A stretch of DNA of 33,018 bases from an uncultured Lachnospiraceae bacterium (GTDB lineage Bacteria; Bacillota; Clostridia; Lachnospirales; Lachnospiraceae). The notes under the pieces were generated by a model. That model was not told the DNA's origin, did no database searches, and saw only the letters and a list, made by a program, of their open reading frames with translations. Location: contig CANQBX010000043.1 in the NCBI GenBank assembly GCA_947589095.1, positions 1 through 33,018 on the forward strand, given 5' to 3'. Both the position numbers and the translations under genes were made by a program. Below, piece after piece: positions 24,395 through 31,242 of this stretch. Each line of letters starts with the position of its first letter. Within the stretch, counting starts at the first letter, position 1.

Positions 24395-25837
24395 TTAGTA
24401 CCTCCCTACCGGCGGCATCACATCGTCCGGCAGCGGACAATGATAGACGCCGCCGGTCTTTGCCTTGAATTCCTCCCATGCGGCGGCGATGGTCTCCGGC
24501 GACTGCATGGTTCTGACGGTGCAGAGCGCCAGCATTTTGGCGGCTGTCAGAAGGCCCTTGTGGCCAAGGGAGCTGCAGGACTGGGCGGTCATCTGCCATG
24601 TGTGGCCTACATTGCCCAGACAGCAGGTGGCTACGTTCAGATTCAGAGTCGGAACCGCGTATCCCACGTCGCCCACGTCGGTGGAGCCGGATTCGTAGGG
24701 GTGCGGGCCGTCCTTGTAGGGATGGATCTCCGCGTCCAGCGGTCTCGCCAGGAGTGCGTCCAGCCGCTCGGAACCGTATTCGGAGGCGATCTCCGCTTTG
24801 ATGGCGTCAAGCGTCACCGGATCGTAGGATTCCAGAAATGCTTTCGCCAGGGCATAGTCGTCGTCATCCCACCGGGGAGCGCCCACTTCCGTCATGCACT
24901 GCGTGGCGAAGCGGCCCAGCACGTCGTTGGATACATAGTCGGAGAACGCCATGGTGATCTCGTATTTCATCTCGGTCTCGGTCATCATAGCCGCTCCGCG
25001 GGCCACTTTGACGACGCGCTCGAAGAGCTCTTTCATCTGATGGACTTTGGGGGCGCGGACCTCGTATTTAACCAGGGAATGATCCTGGACCACATTGGGA
25101 GAGGTTCCGCCCGCGTCCACGTAAGCGTAGTGGATTCTCGCCTGGTCGATCATGTGCTCCCGCAGATAGTTGACGCCTACGCTCATCAGCTCCGCCGCGT
25201 CCAGCGCGCTGCGCCCCAGATGGGGACTGCCGCCGGCATGGGCGGAACGGCCGAAGAACTCGAAATTGGCGCCCATGATCGCCACGCTGCAGTGCTGCTG
25301 GGCTTCATTGCGGGAGGCCGGATGCCATGTGTAGACGAAATCCACGCCGTCGAACAGGCCGTCCCTGGCCATGAACTGCTTGGCGCCTGCGCCTTCCTCC
25401 GCGGCGCAGCCATAGTAGAGGATGGTTCCGTCCTTCTCATAGGCGTCCAGATAATCCTTGACGGCCAGCGCGGCCGCCAGTGCGCCGGTGCCCAGGCAGC
25501 TGTGGCCGCAGCCGTGGCCGGGGGCGCCGGAGACGACCGGTGATTTGGACGGCGTAGCCGCCTGCTGGCTTAAGGCCGCCAGCGCGTCAAATTCGCCAAG
25601 GATCCCCATGACGGGACGGCCGGTGCCGCGGCTGTATCTGGCGGTGAAGGCGGTTGGAATATGAGCCACGCCTTTTTCTACGGTGAAGCCCTCCTTTTCC
25701 AGAATATCGCAGAGGAGAGCGGAGGATTTGTATTCCTCATAGGGAAGCTCCGCATAGCCCCAGATCTTGTCGTTGGCGTCGAGGATCATGGCCTCGCGGC
25801 GGGCAACGGACTGTTCAATGAACTCTAAGTCGGTCAT
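24395..25837 (-). CDS. M20 family amidohydrolase, AbgB-like
   Basis: 480-residue zinc-dependent amidohydrolase. The family landmarks are GHGCGHSCLGTGAL (metal ligands), AAEEGAGAKQF (catalytic and metal Glu), the dimerisation domain starting near FEFFGRSAHAGGSPHLGRSA, and the C-terminal SGSTDVGDVGY. The length and the STDVGDV motif fit the AbgB (p-aminobenzoyl-glutamate hydrolase subunit B) branch rather than the shorter hippuricase-type branch. No AbgA-like partner is in the window. Its place between two importers, one of the polar amino-acid type, suggests cleavage of an imported N-acyl or conjugated amino acid. Start 25837 has AAAGGAG upstream. Confidence 0.88.
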   Translation of the reverse strand: MTDLEFIEQSVARREAMILDANDKIWGYAELPYEEYKSSALLCDILEKEGFTVEKGVAHIPTAFTARYSRGTGRPVMGILGEFDALAALSQQAATPSKSPVVSGAPGHGCGHSCLGTGALAAALAVKDYLDAYEKDGTILYYGCAAEEGAGAKQFMARDGLFDGVDFVYTWHPASRNEAQQHCSVAIMGANFEFFGRSAHAGGSPHLGRSALDAAELMSVGVNYLREHMIDQARIHYAYVDAGGTSPNVVQDHSLVKYEVRAPKVHQMKELFERVVKVARGAAMMTETEMKYEITMAFSDYVSNDVLGRFATQCMTEVGAPRWDDDDYALAKAFLESYDPVTLDAIKAEIASEYGSERLDALLARPLDAEIHPYKDGPHPYESGSTDVGDVGYAVPTLNLNVATCCLGNVGHTWQMTAQSCSSLGHKGLLTAAKMLALCTVRTMQSPETIAAAWEEFKAKTGGVYHCPLPDDVMPPVGRY

Positions 25838-25919
25838 AACTGGATTGCTCCTTTCTGACTGCCGAACTGCTGCCGGCAGTTATTTAGCGTTATTCATATC
25901 TGGCGTTTTTTAACGGAAA

Positions 25920-25966
25920 ACGGCGTTGCCGCTCTGCTGTCTGGCATTGGAAGCGGCGAACGCCGT
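25920..25966 (-). terminator. Large imperfect stem-loop between the two minus-strand units
   Basis: ACGGCGTTGCCGC (25920-25932) pairs with GCGGCGAACGCCGT (25953-25966) with one bulged G. Read on the minus strand it ends in TTTT, so it may terminate the amino-acid importer transcript before the M20 gene. The T-run is short. The rest of the 322-base gap (25838-26160) holds a second small hairpin near 25866-25882 and the tandem repeat at 26092. Confidence 0.4.
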
Positions 25967-26091
25967 ACGTTTACTTATCGTTTAATTCCATAGAGTGAGT
26001 GTTATCCTGTCTGATATGAAACCTGGCAGGAAGACACTGCAGCGAAAGACGCCATTCGTATGGTTTGCCGCGGGCAGAAAATTTTGCCGGA

Positions 26092-26143
26092 CAGGATTCG
26101 CAGAGCAGGATTCGCGGTACAAGATTCTGCGGTACAAGATTCG
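26092..26143. repeat. Tandem 14-15-bp repeat after the amino-acid ABC ATPase
   Basis: CAGGATTCGCAGAG (26092-26105), CAGGATTCGCGGTA (26106-26119), CAAGATTCTGCGGTA (26120-26134) and a partial CAAGATTCG (26135-26143). It lies 17 bases beyond the 3' end of the ATPase gene. No function seen. Confidence 0.8.
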
Positions 26144-26160
26144 TTTTTGAGAAATTCGCA

Positions 26161-26955
26161 TTACAGTACCTTGCTCAAAAATTCTGCCGTCCGCGGGTTC
26201 TTCGGATTCCCGAAGATCTCCTCCGGCGTGCCCTCCTCGGCGATCCGGCCGTCCTCCATGAACAGCACCCGGTCGCTGACTTCCCGCGCGAAGCCCATTT
26301 CATGGGTCACGATGACGATGGTCATGCCGCTTTCCGCCAGATCCTTAATGACGGTCAGAACGTCCTTTACCATCTCCGGATCCAGGGCACTGGTGGGCTC
26401 GTCAAACAGGATCACTTCCGGCTCCATGGCCAGGGCCCGGACGATGGCCAGACGCTGCTTCTGGCCGCCGGACAGCTTGCGGGGGTATTCGTCCCGCTTA
26501 TCCAGAAGGCCCACTTTCTCAAGGAGTTCTTCCGCCCTGGCGACAGCCTGGGCTTTCGGGATCTTCTTCTCAAGCGTTGGGGCGATGGTGATATTTTCCA
26601 GCACCGTCAGATTGGGGAATACATTGAAATGCTGGAAGACCATGCCGATCTTCTGCCGGTGTTTATCGATGTCGATGACGCCGCCGCGGGAGAACGGGCG
26701 GAAACGCCGCGCGTTCCGGACCTTCTTGTCGGCGATGTCCACGCCGTCGAACCAGATGTGGCCTTCCTCCGGCGTCTCCAGCAGGTTCAGGCACCGCAGA
26801 AACGTGCTCTTGCCGCTGCCGCTGGGGCCGATGATGGAAACGACCTCGCCCAGATTCACATGCTGGTCGATGCCCTTTAATACATGGAGTTTTCCGAAGC
26901 TTTTGGACAGGCCTTCCACGCGGATGATGACCTGGTCCTGGACCTGTTTAGTCAC
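26161..26955 (-). CDS. Polar amino-acid ABC transporter ATP-binding protein
   Basis: 264-residue ATPase of the GlnQ/HisP class. Walker [10 protein letters not shown] (43-51), Q-loop FQHFNVF, signature KLSGGQKQR, Walker [15 protein letters not shown] and H-loop VTHEM are intact. A basic insertion around [18 protein letters not shown] (about 82-98) lies just before the Q-loop and is longer than in GlnQ. Its start overlaps the permease stop by 8 bases, so translation is coupled. Last gene of the importer operon. Confidence 0.95.
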   Translation of the reverse strand: MTKQVQDQVIIRVEGLSKSFGKLHVLKGIDQHVNLGEVVSIIGPSGSGKSTFLRCLNLLETPEEGHIWFDGVDIADKKVRNARRFRPFSRGGVIDIDKHRQKIGMVFQHFNVFPNLTVLENITIAPTLEKKIPKAQAVARAEELLEKVGLLDKRDEYPRKLSGGQKQRLAIVRALAMEPEVILFDEPTSALDPEMVKDVLTVIKDLAESGMTIVIVTHEMGFAREVSDRVLFMEDGRIAEEGTPEEIFGNPKNPRTAEFLSKVL

Positions 26956-27613
26956 TGGCCTTAAGCCTCCTTTCCAGCAGCTTTAAGAGCTTGGTCAGTA
27001 CAAAGGTTACGATGAGATAAATGAGTCCTGCGATGGTCAGGGACGGCAGCGCCAGGAACGTGGTGGACTGCACCGTCTTGTAAGCCGTCATCAGCTCGCC
27101 TACGAAGAAGACGGAGGCGAGGGAGGTTTCCTTGACCATGACGATAAATTCATTGCCCAGGGCAGGAAGGATGTTCTTAATGGCCTGGGGGAGAATGATA
27201 TGCTGCATCATGTTCCGGTCAGACATGCCCAGGCTCTTGGCGGCCTCGGTCTGGCCCTTGTCCACCGCCTGGATCCCGGCGCGGATCACTTCGGCCACGT
27301 AGGCGCTGCTGTTGACGATCAGGGCCACGATGATGCAGGCCGTATCCGACATGGTGATGGGCACGATCTTCGGCAGCAGGAGCCAGAAGAAATACAGCTG
27401 CAGAAGGATCGGCGTGCCGCGCAGCACCTCGATGTAGACGCCGGTAATGGCGTACAGGATCTTAGAGCGCGACAGCCGCATCAGCGCCACGAAGGTGCCC
27501 AAAATGGTGCCGACGACCACGGTGATCAGGGCCAGCCAGAGTGTTCCGAACAGGCCGTTGATGAATACGTAGTCGTATCGCTGCCAGATTTTGATCATAT
27601 TTTCCAGAAACAT
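26948..27613 (-). CDS. Polar amino-acid ABC transporter permease
   Basis: 221-residue membrane subunit of the HisM/GlnP class, with about five helices and the GxxxA-type EAA loop in [20 protein letters not shown] that docks the ATPase. It also carries the family stretch [16 protein letters not shown]. The ATG at 27613 has only a weak upstream GGGA; ATG at the seventh codon region is an alternative. It is separated from the binding-protein gene by 198 bases that contain a hairpin repeat, a usual place for a processing or attenuation site that raises binding-protein output. Confidence 0.94.
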   Translation of the reverse strand: MFLENMIKIWQRYDYVFINGLFGTLWLALITVVVGTILGTFVALMRLSRSKILYAITGVYIEVLRGTPILLQLYFFWLLLPKIVPITMSDTACIIVALIVNSSAYVAEVIRAGIQAVDKGQTEAAKSLGMSDRNMMQHIILPQAIKNILPALGNEFIVMVKETSLASVFFVGELMTAYKTVQSTTFLALPSLTIAGLIYLIVTFVLTKLLKLLERRLKASD

Positions 27614-27717
27614 GGTGCGGTTAATCCCTTTCTGTTATGACTGCGCTATCCGCCGGCAGGTATGTACGCCCGGCGGATTCGTGTTTGCCTGTTGTGTGCG
27701 GCAACGGCTTATGCGTA

Positions 27718-27754
27718 TTTCCATGCGAGCAGAGCGCCAGTGACGCTCTGCCCG
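27718..27754 (+). repeat. Dispersed 37-bp hairpin repeat, copy 2
   Basis: Starts TTTCCATGCGAGC and ends CTCTGCCCG. Perfect 8-bp helix GCAGAGCG (27729-27736) with CGCTCTGC (27744-27751), 7-base loop. It lies in the gap between the minus-strand binding-protein and permease genes. A further AATGCGA/TCGCATT stem follows within 27760-27810. Confidence 0.75.
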
Positions 27755-27811
27755 TATCACCGAAATGCGATGTGGCAGCACGCATATGCCGCCGTTTCGC
27801 ATTGCATCACT

Positions 27812-28681
27812 TTACTCGATCCCCAGGCTGGACGCGTACTCCGTATATTCCGCGTACCATTCCTCATACAGTCCCTGTTCGATGACGTCGGCGATGATCT
27901 CATTGATCTTCGCCGTCAGCTCATCCTCGCCCTTGGGCATGCCGATGCGGGTGCCGCTGGTGCTGGGATCGATCACGAAACGGAAGTTATTGGCGATGGC
28001 CAGGCCCGGATTGGCCGCGGCGTAAAGCTCTGCCGTAGCGATCTCGGTAGCGGCTGCGTCGGCCTTATTCTCCTGAACCATCAAAAAGCCGTCGGTGGTG
28101 GCGGAGACCCGCTTGAGTTCCTTATAGGCGGGGACCTGATCGTTCACCAGATTCTCCTGCAGGGAGCCGCTCTGGGCCACGATCACAGCGTCCGCCAGGG
28201 ATTCGGGGTCCGGGTATTTGTCAATGTCTTCCTCACGGACCAGAAGGCCGTAAACTTCGCTTTCAAAATGATATCCGTCGGACAGGTTCATGGCTTCCGC
28301 CCGCTCCGGGGTGTAGGCCAGCGCGGAGATGGCCATGTCGTATTTGCCCTCCGTGACGCTGCTTAATACCGCCGCGAATTCCAGCGGAACGATGCGCAGC
28401 TCCACGCCCAGCTTGTCCGCTATGTATTTGGCCAGTTCAATGTCGCAGCCTACATACTGCTCGTCGCCCTCCTTGGACGAATCGATAAATTCCTGGGGCG
28501 CGAAATACGGCTCCGTGGCGACTTCCATGTAACCGCGCTGGAGAATCTCCTCCAGACGGTTGGACGCGGCGGCCGAAGTTCCCGCCTCGCCGGAAGCGCT
28601 CTGTCCGCCGCAGGCGGTAAGCGCGGTGACGGCCGCGGCAAGGGCCAGCGCGATGGCTTTCATTTTCACAGATCTTTTCAT
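27812..28681 (-). CDS. Polar amino-acid ABC transporter substrate-binding lipoprotein
   Basis: 289-residue extracellular binding protein (SBP_bac_3 class). Lipoprotein signal with lipobox LTAC near 21-24, then the bilobed domain from about 43 (LEEILQRGYMEVATEPYFAP), with the family marks EFIDSS..YVGCDIELAKYIADKLG and the hinge FAAVLSSVTEGKYDMAISALAYTPER. The Cys before DIELAK is a small variation on the usual G-F-D pattern. The substrate is probably a polar amino acid or cystine; it cannot be fixed by eye. ATG 28681 lies 8 bases after AGGAGG, which is part of a duplicated 26-bp segment. First gene of the operon, behind a structured leader. Confidence 0.94.
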   Translation of the reverse strand: MKRSVKMKAIALALAAAVTALTACGGQSASGEAGTSAAASNRLEEILQRGYMEVATEPYFAPQEFIDSSKEGDEQYVGCDIELAKYIADKLGVELRIVPLEFAAVLSSVTEGKYDMAISALAYTPERAEAMNLSDGYHFESEVYGLLVREEDIDKYPDPESLADAVIVAQSGSLQENLVNDQVPAYKELKRVSATTDGFLMVQENKADAAATEIATAELYAAANPGLAIANNFRFVIDPSTSGTRIGMPKGEDELTAKINEIIADVIEQGLYEEWYAEYTEYASSLGIE

Positions 28682-28683
28682 AA

Positions 28684-28742
28684 TTATATCCTCCTCATGG
28701 TTTGCGGGCGGAAATCATATCCTCCTCATGGCTTGCGGGCGG
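28684..28742 (-). repeat. Duplicated ribosome-binding segment with two mini reading frames
   Basis: A 26-bp segment occurs at 28686-28711 and 28717-28742 (one mismatch, period 31). On the minus strand each copy contains ATG AGG AGG ATA and then a stop (TAA in the near copy, TGA in the far copy). The near copy supplies the binding-protein Shine-Dalgarno, and its TAA ends two bases before the real ATG. Confidence 0.8.
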
Positions 28743-28796
28743 GCCGGGAACGGTCGGTTCCACGGCGTAGGCGCGGCCGCAGGTGACATTTAAGTT

Positions 28797-28855
28797 ATAG
28801 CTCGCTTTATTGCTTTATCCCTCTACCATGGTAAAGCGATAGCCGAGCAAAGCTA
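28797..28855 (-). promoter_or_regulatory. Structured leader of the amino-acid importer with competing helices
   Basis: At the start of the minus-strand transcript, CGCTTTA (28838-28832) can pair with TAAAGC at 28817-28812 or with TAAAGCG at 28809-28803, but not both. GCTCG (28848-28844) can also pair with CGAGC (28804-28800). A GGAAC/GTTCC hairpin follows near 28750-28770. I did not recognise a known riboswitch class. Of the 478-base gap 28682-29159, the rest holds two promoters and a short tandem repeat. Confidence 0.45.
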
Positions 28856-28883
28856 TTATCTCTTGAATGCGGGGATTTGTCAA
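28855..28883 (-). promoter_or_regulatory. SigA-type promoter of the amino-acid importer operon
   Basis: On the minus strand: TTGACA (28878-28883), 17 bases, GATAAT (28855-28860). It gives a leader of about 165 bases. Confidence 0.85.
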
Positions 28884-28942
28884 CTGTTTTTTTGCGCTTT
28901 AGTGATTGTTTTGGATGATTTTTTGCGATTATCGTGGAAATC

Positions 28943-28966
28943 TGGTAATTTCAATGGTAATTTCAA
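28943..28966. repeat. Perfect 12-bp tandem duplication
   Basis: TGGTAATTTCAA at 28943-28954 and again at 28955-28966, in the A/T-rich gap before the PD-(D/E)XK gene. Confidence 0.85.
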
Positions 28967-29079
28967 CATTCGGCAGAACACCGCGGCCGATGAGCAGAGA
29001 GAGGAGAAATGTGTCTGCAGGTTGACGCAGCGGTTGAAGAAACGCGTGAAGAAACGAGATGAACCGTTATAAAAAATGA

Positions 29080-29109
29080 TTGCGCAGGGGTGTATAGATG
29101 CAGTATAAT
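29080..29109 (+). promoter_or_regulatory. SigA-type promoter of the PD-(D/E)XK gene
   Basis: TTGCGC (29080-29085), 18 bases, TATAAT (29104-29109), 50 bases before the start codon. Confidence 0.65.
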
Positions 29110-29159
29110 GGAGACAAGAACGTTGATGGTGCTTACCGGCTGTTCCGAGGGGGGATTTT

Positions 29160-30086
29160 ATGGGGGAGAGGAAAGTACAGTGGCATCCGGGCTTTGCGGC
29201 GGCACTGAATCTGGAATTAAGGGAATATCGCGCGGACTTGCAGTACGAGAAAGAATACAACTTGAATACGAAGCCATTGTCGATCGATCTGTTGGTGATA
29301 AAAAAGAAAGAAAATGTACGTATAGATAATGATGTCGGAAAGATATTCAGGGGGCATAATATTCTGGAGTATAAGTCGCCGGACGACAGTTTGGATATCG
29401 ACACATTTTATAAAGTGAGCGGTTACGCCTGTCTGTATAAGTCTTATGGAAAGACGAGGGATGAGATTAAAGCAGATGATGTGACGGTGTCCATGGTAAG
29501 AGAAAGGCGTCCGACAGGATTATTCCGGTATTTTGAAGAACATGGAGGTTATTCTCTGTCTAATCCGTATCCGGGGATTTATTATGTGGAAGGCAATGTA
29601 TTATTTTCAACGCAGATCATTGTCACGGGAGAACTTGAGGCGGAGGATCACATCTGGCTGAAGGCACTTTCGACGCGGATGAGACCGCAGGATATGAGGC
29701 GGTTGTTTGAGTATGCTGTGCGGCTTGGAGGAAAGTACGACAGGGAGCTTGTGGATTCGGTGCTGGAGGTCAGTATCCGTGCTAATGAGGCGGCGGCGGA
29801 GGCATTATTGGAGGAAGGAGAAGAAATGAGCGGAGCGTTATTGGAACTTGTGGAACCATTGATACAGAAGCGGGAGAGGGATGCCTGGAACAACGGAAAG
29901 GATCAAGGACTCAGCCGGGGAATTACGCAGGGAATTACGCAGGGAATTACTCAGGGAATACACGGCAGCGTCTGTATCCTTCGAGATATGGGACTTGATG
30001 ATCGAGAGATAAAGCGCAGAATTATGGGCCAGTATCATTTGTCCGAGAAAACCGCGGAGGAGTATCTGACGGAGAATAAATTATAA
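29160..30086 (+). CDS. PD-(D/E)XK nuclease-family protein (Rpn/transposase-associated type)
   Basis: 308 residues. The N-terminal half (about 15-110) has the nuclease-fold pattern with Asp43 in SIDLLVIKK and Glu70-x-Lys72 in NILEYKSPDD, so the catalytic triad looks intact. This is followed by the family stretch DTFYKVSGYACLYKSYG. The C-terminal half is helical and charged, with a short tandem repeat GITQGITQGITQG (from 12-bp DNA repeats at 29919-29960), and ends in a helical tail. Such proteins are multi-copy in Lachnospiraceae and related to Rpn recombination-promoting nucleases; a biological role is not established. The gene is A/T-richer than its neighbours, with its own promoter and a strong terminator, which suggests acquisition. 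ATG 29160 follows GAGGGGGG. Confidence 0.75.
   Translation: MGERKVQWHPGFAAALNLELREYRADLQYEKEYNLNTKPLSIDLLVIKKKENVRIDNDVGKIFRGHNILEYKSPDDSLDIDTFYKVSGYACLYKSYGKTRDEIKADDVTVSMVRERRPTGLFRYFEEHGGYSLSNPYPGIYYVEGNVLFSTQIIVTGELEAEDHIWLKALSTRMRPQDMRRLFEYAVRLGGKYDRELVDSVLEVSIRANEAAAEALLEEGEEMSGALLELVEPLIQKRERDAWNNGKDQGLSRGITQGITQGITQGIHGSVCILRDMGLDDREIKRRIMGQYHLSEKTAEEYLTENKL
29919..29960 (+). repeat. In-frame 12-bp tandem repeat inside the PD-(D/E)XK gene
   Basis: GGAATTACGCAG at 29919-29930 and 29931-29942, then GGAATTACTCAG (29943-29954) and a partial unit. Each unit encodes Gly-Ile-Thr-Gln, so copy changes keep the frame. Confidence 0.9.
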
Positions 30087-30105
30087 AGGTATTTAATAAA
30101 ACAAT

Positions 30106-30146
30106 TCCGCCTGTATGGATTATCATACAGGCGGAGATTTTATTTC
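30106..30146 (+). terminator. Terminator of the PD-(D/E)XK gene
   Basis: TCCGCCTGTATG (30106-30117) pairs perfectly with CATACAGGCGGA (30124-30135), 6-base loop, followed by a T-rich tail GATTTTATTT. Confidence 0.9.
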
Positions 30147-30179
30147 CATGTGAGCAGGGCACCAGTGACGCCTTGCTCA
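30143..30179 (+). repeat. Dispersed 37-bp hairpin repeat, copy 3
   Basis: Starts TTTCCATGTGAGC. GAGCAGGGC (30152-30160) pairs with GCCTTGCTC (30170-30178) with one G-U. It sits between the terminator of the nuclease-family gene and the 3' end of the AraC-type gene. Confidence 0.75.
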
Positions 30180-30201
30180 TATTATGCGTTCATTTGTGAG
30201 C

Positions 30202-31140
30202 TTAACGTCCAATCTTTCGTATCGGCATCCAGATCTGGATCTTCCGTGTCTCGCGGGGCATCCACTGGTAGACGGCCAGTTCCGGCCCCTCCGCCAGTTC
30301 AAAGCCCATGTCCGGCATCCATTCGGTCAGAATCCGGATCCGCTGGTTCAGCAGGCCGAGGTAATCAGCGATCGGATGTTTCACATCCTCTGTCTCAAAG
30401 ATGACATAGGTGTTCCCGGGAATGGTAATCGTCTCAAGTCCCAGGCTTTCCACGAAATCCACGCCGGTTACGCTGTGGTCATACAGGTGGGTGCGGGTCC
30501 ATTCGTCAAGATCGTGGCAGTAGCAGAAGTCGTAACCCTCGTCGGTGATGTTCGTGACGACGCAGTATTCGTCGGTGAAACCGCCGCGCACGCTTTCCGC
30601 GGCGCCCTTCAGAAACCACTGTTTTCCTCTGGTCGTGACGAAAAGCTGCCCCTCTTGACGCTCGCGTTCTTCGCCGTATGGCGTACCTGTGAAATGTGCC
30701 CGGTAGCCGGTCAGGATCAGTTCCGGTTTTTCTTCGATTCTGTAATTCATGTTAGTACCGCCTTCCATTGAAAATTTAAGTACAAGCCGGGAAAATGACC
30801 GCAGGCGGCAGCCGCCGGACTTCACCTGCGACGGCAGTACGCCGTGGAAGCGCTGGAACGCCCGGGCGAAGCTGTCGGGGCTTTCATAGCCGTATTTCAG
30901 CGCCGCGTCGATCACCTTGATGTCGCCGGAGGCCAGTTCCGTGCCGGCCAGGGACAGCCTCCGGTTACGGATGTATTCGCCCAGCGTGTAGCCGCAGAGA
31001 ATGCTGAAGATCCGCTGAAAATGGAAGCTGGACGAGAAGCTCTGCGCCGCTGCGGCTTCGTAGTCGATGTTTTCCAGCAGATGGTCTTCGATGTAGTCGA
31101 TAGAGCGCTGCAGTCCGGAGATCCAGTCGTTTGCTGCCAT
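30202..31140 (-). CDS. AraC-family regulator with GyrI-like effector domain
   Basis: 312 residues in two parts. The N-terminal AraC/XylS DNA-binding domain (about 8-110) has two helix-turn-helix units, with FHFQRIFSILCGYTLGEYIRNRRL and the second-unit pattern DAALKYGYESPDSFARAFQRFHG. The C-terminal part (about 130-312) is a GyrI/AraE-type effector-binding domain, starting near YRIEEKPELILTGYR. This Rob-like order (binding domain first) is typical of regulators that sense small hydrophobic or cationic compounds. AAGGAGG lies before the ATG at 31140. It is a single gene with no obvious exporter beside it, so the target is unknown. Confidence 0.93.
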   Translation of the reverse strand: MAANDWISGLQRSIDYIEDHLLENIDYEAAAAQSFSSSFHFQRIFSILCGYTLGEYIRNRRLSLAGTELASGDIKVIDAALKYGYESPDSFARAFQRFHGVLPSQVKSGGCRLRSFSRLVLKFSMEGGTNMNYRIEEKPELILTGYRAHFTGTPYGEERERQEGQLFVTTRGKQWFLKGAAESVRGGFTDEYCVVTNITDEGYDFCYCHDLDEWTRTHLYDHSVTGVDFVESLGLETITIPGNTYVIFETEDVKHPIADYLGLLNQRIRILTEWMPDMGFELAEGPELAVYQWMPRETRKIQIWMPIRKIGR

Positions 31141-31242
31141 GGGTATTTTCCTCCTTGCCTGTCTGTGGTATAATCTAGCAGAAGGCGCTGGCGCCTGCCC
31201 GATTTTGCGTGCGGATAAGAGTCAGATGAATACCGCCGAAGT

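Noticed and set aside
31169-31174. TATAAT with extended TGG on the + strand between the AraC-type and DUF4349 genes
   Set aside because: No fitting -35 box 16-18 bases upstream and no + strand gene downstream. The stretch also shares about ten bases with the 112-bp unit, but too few to call a copy.
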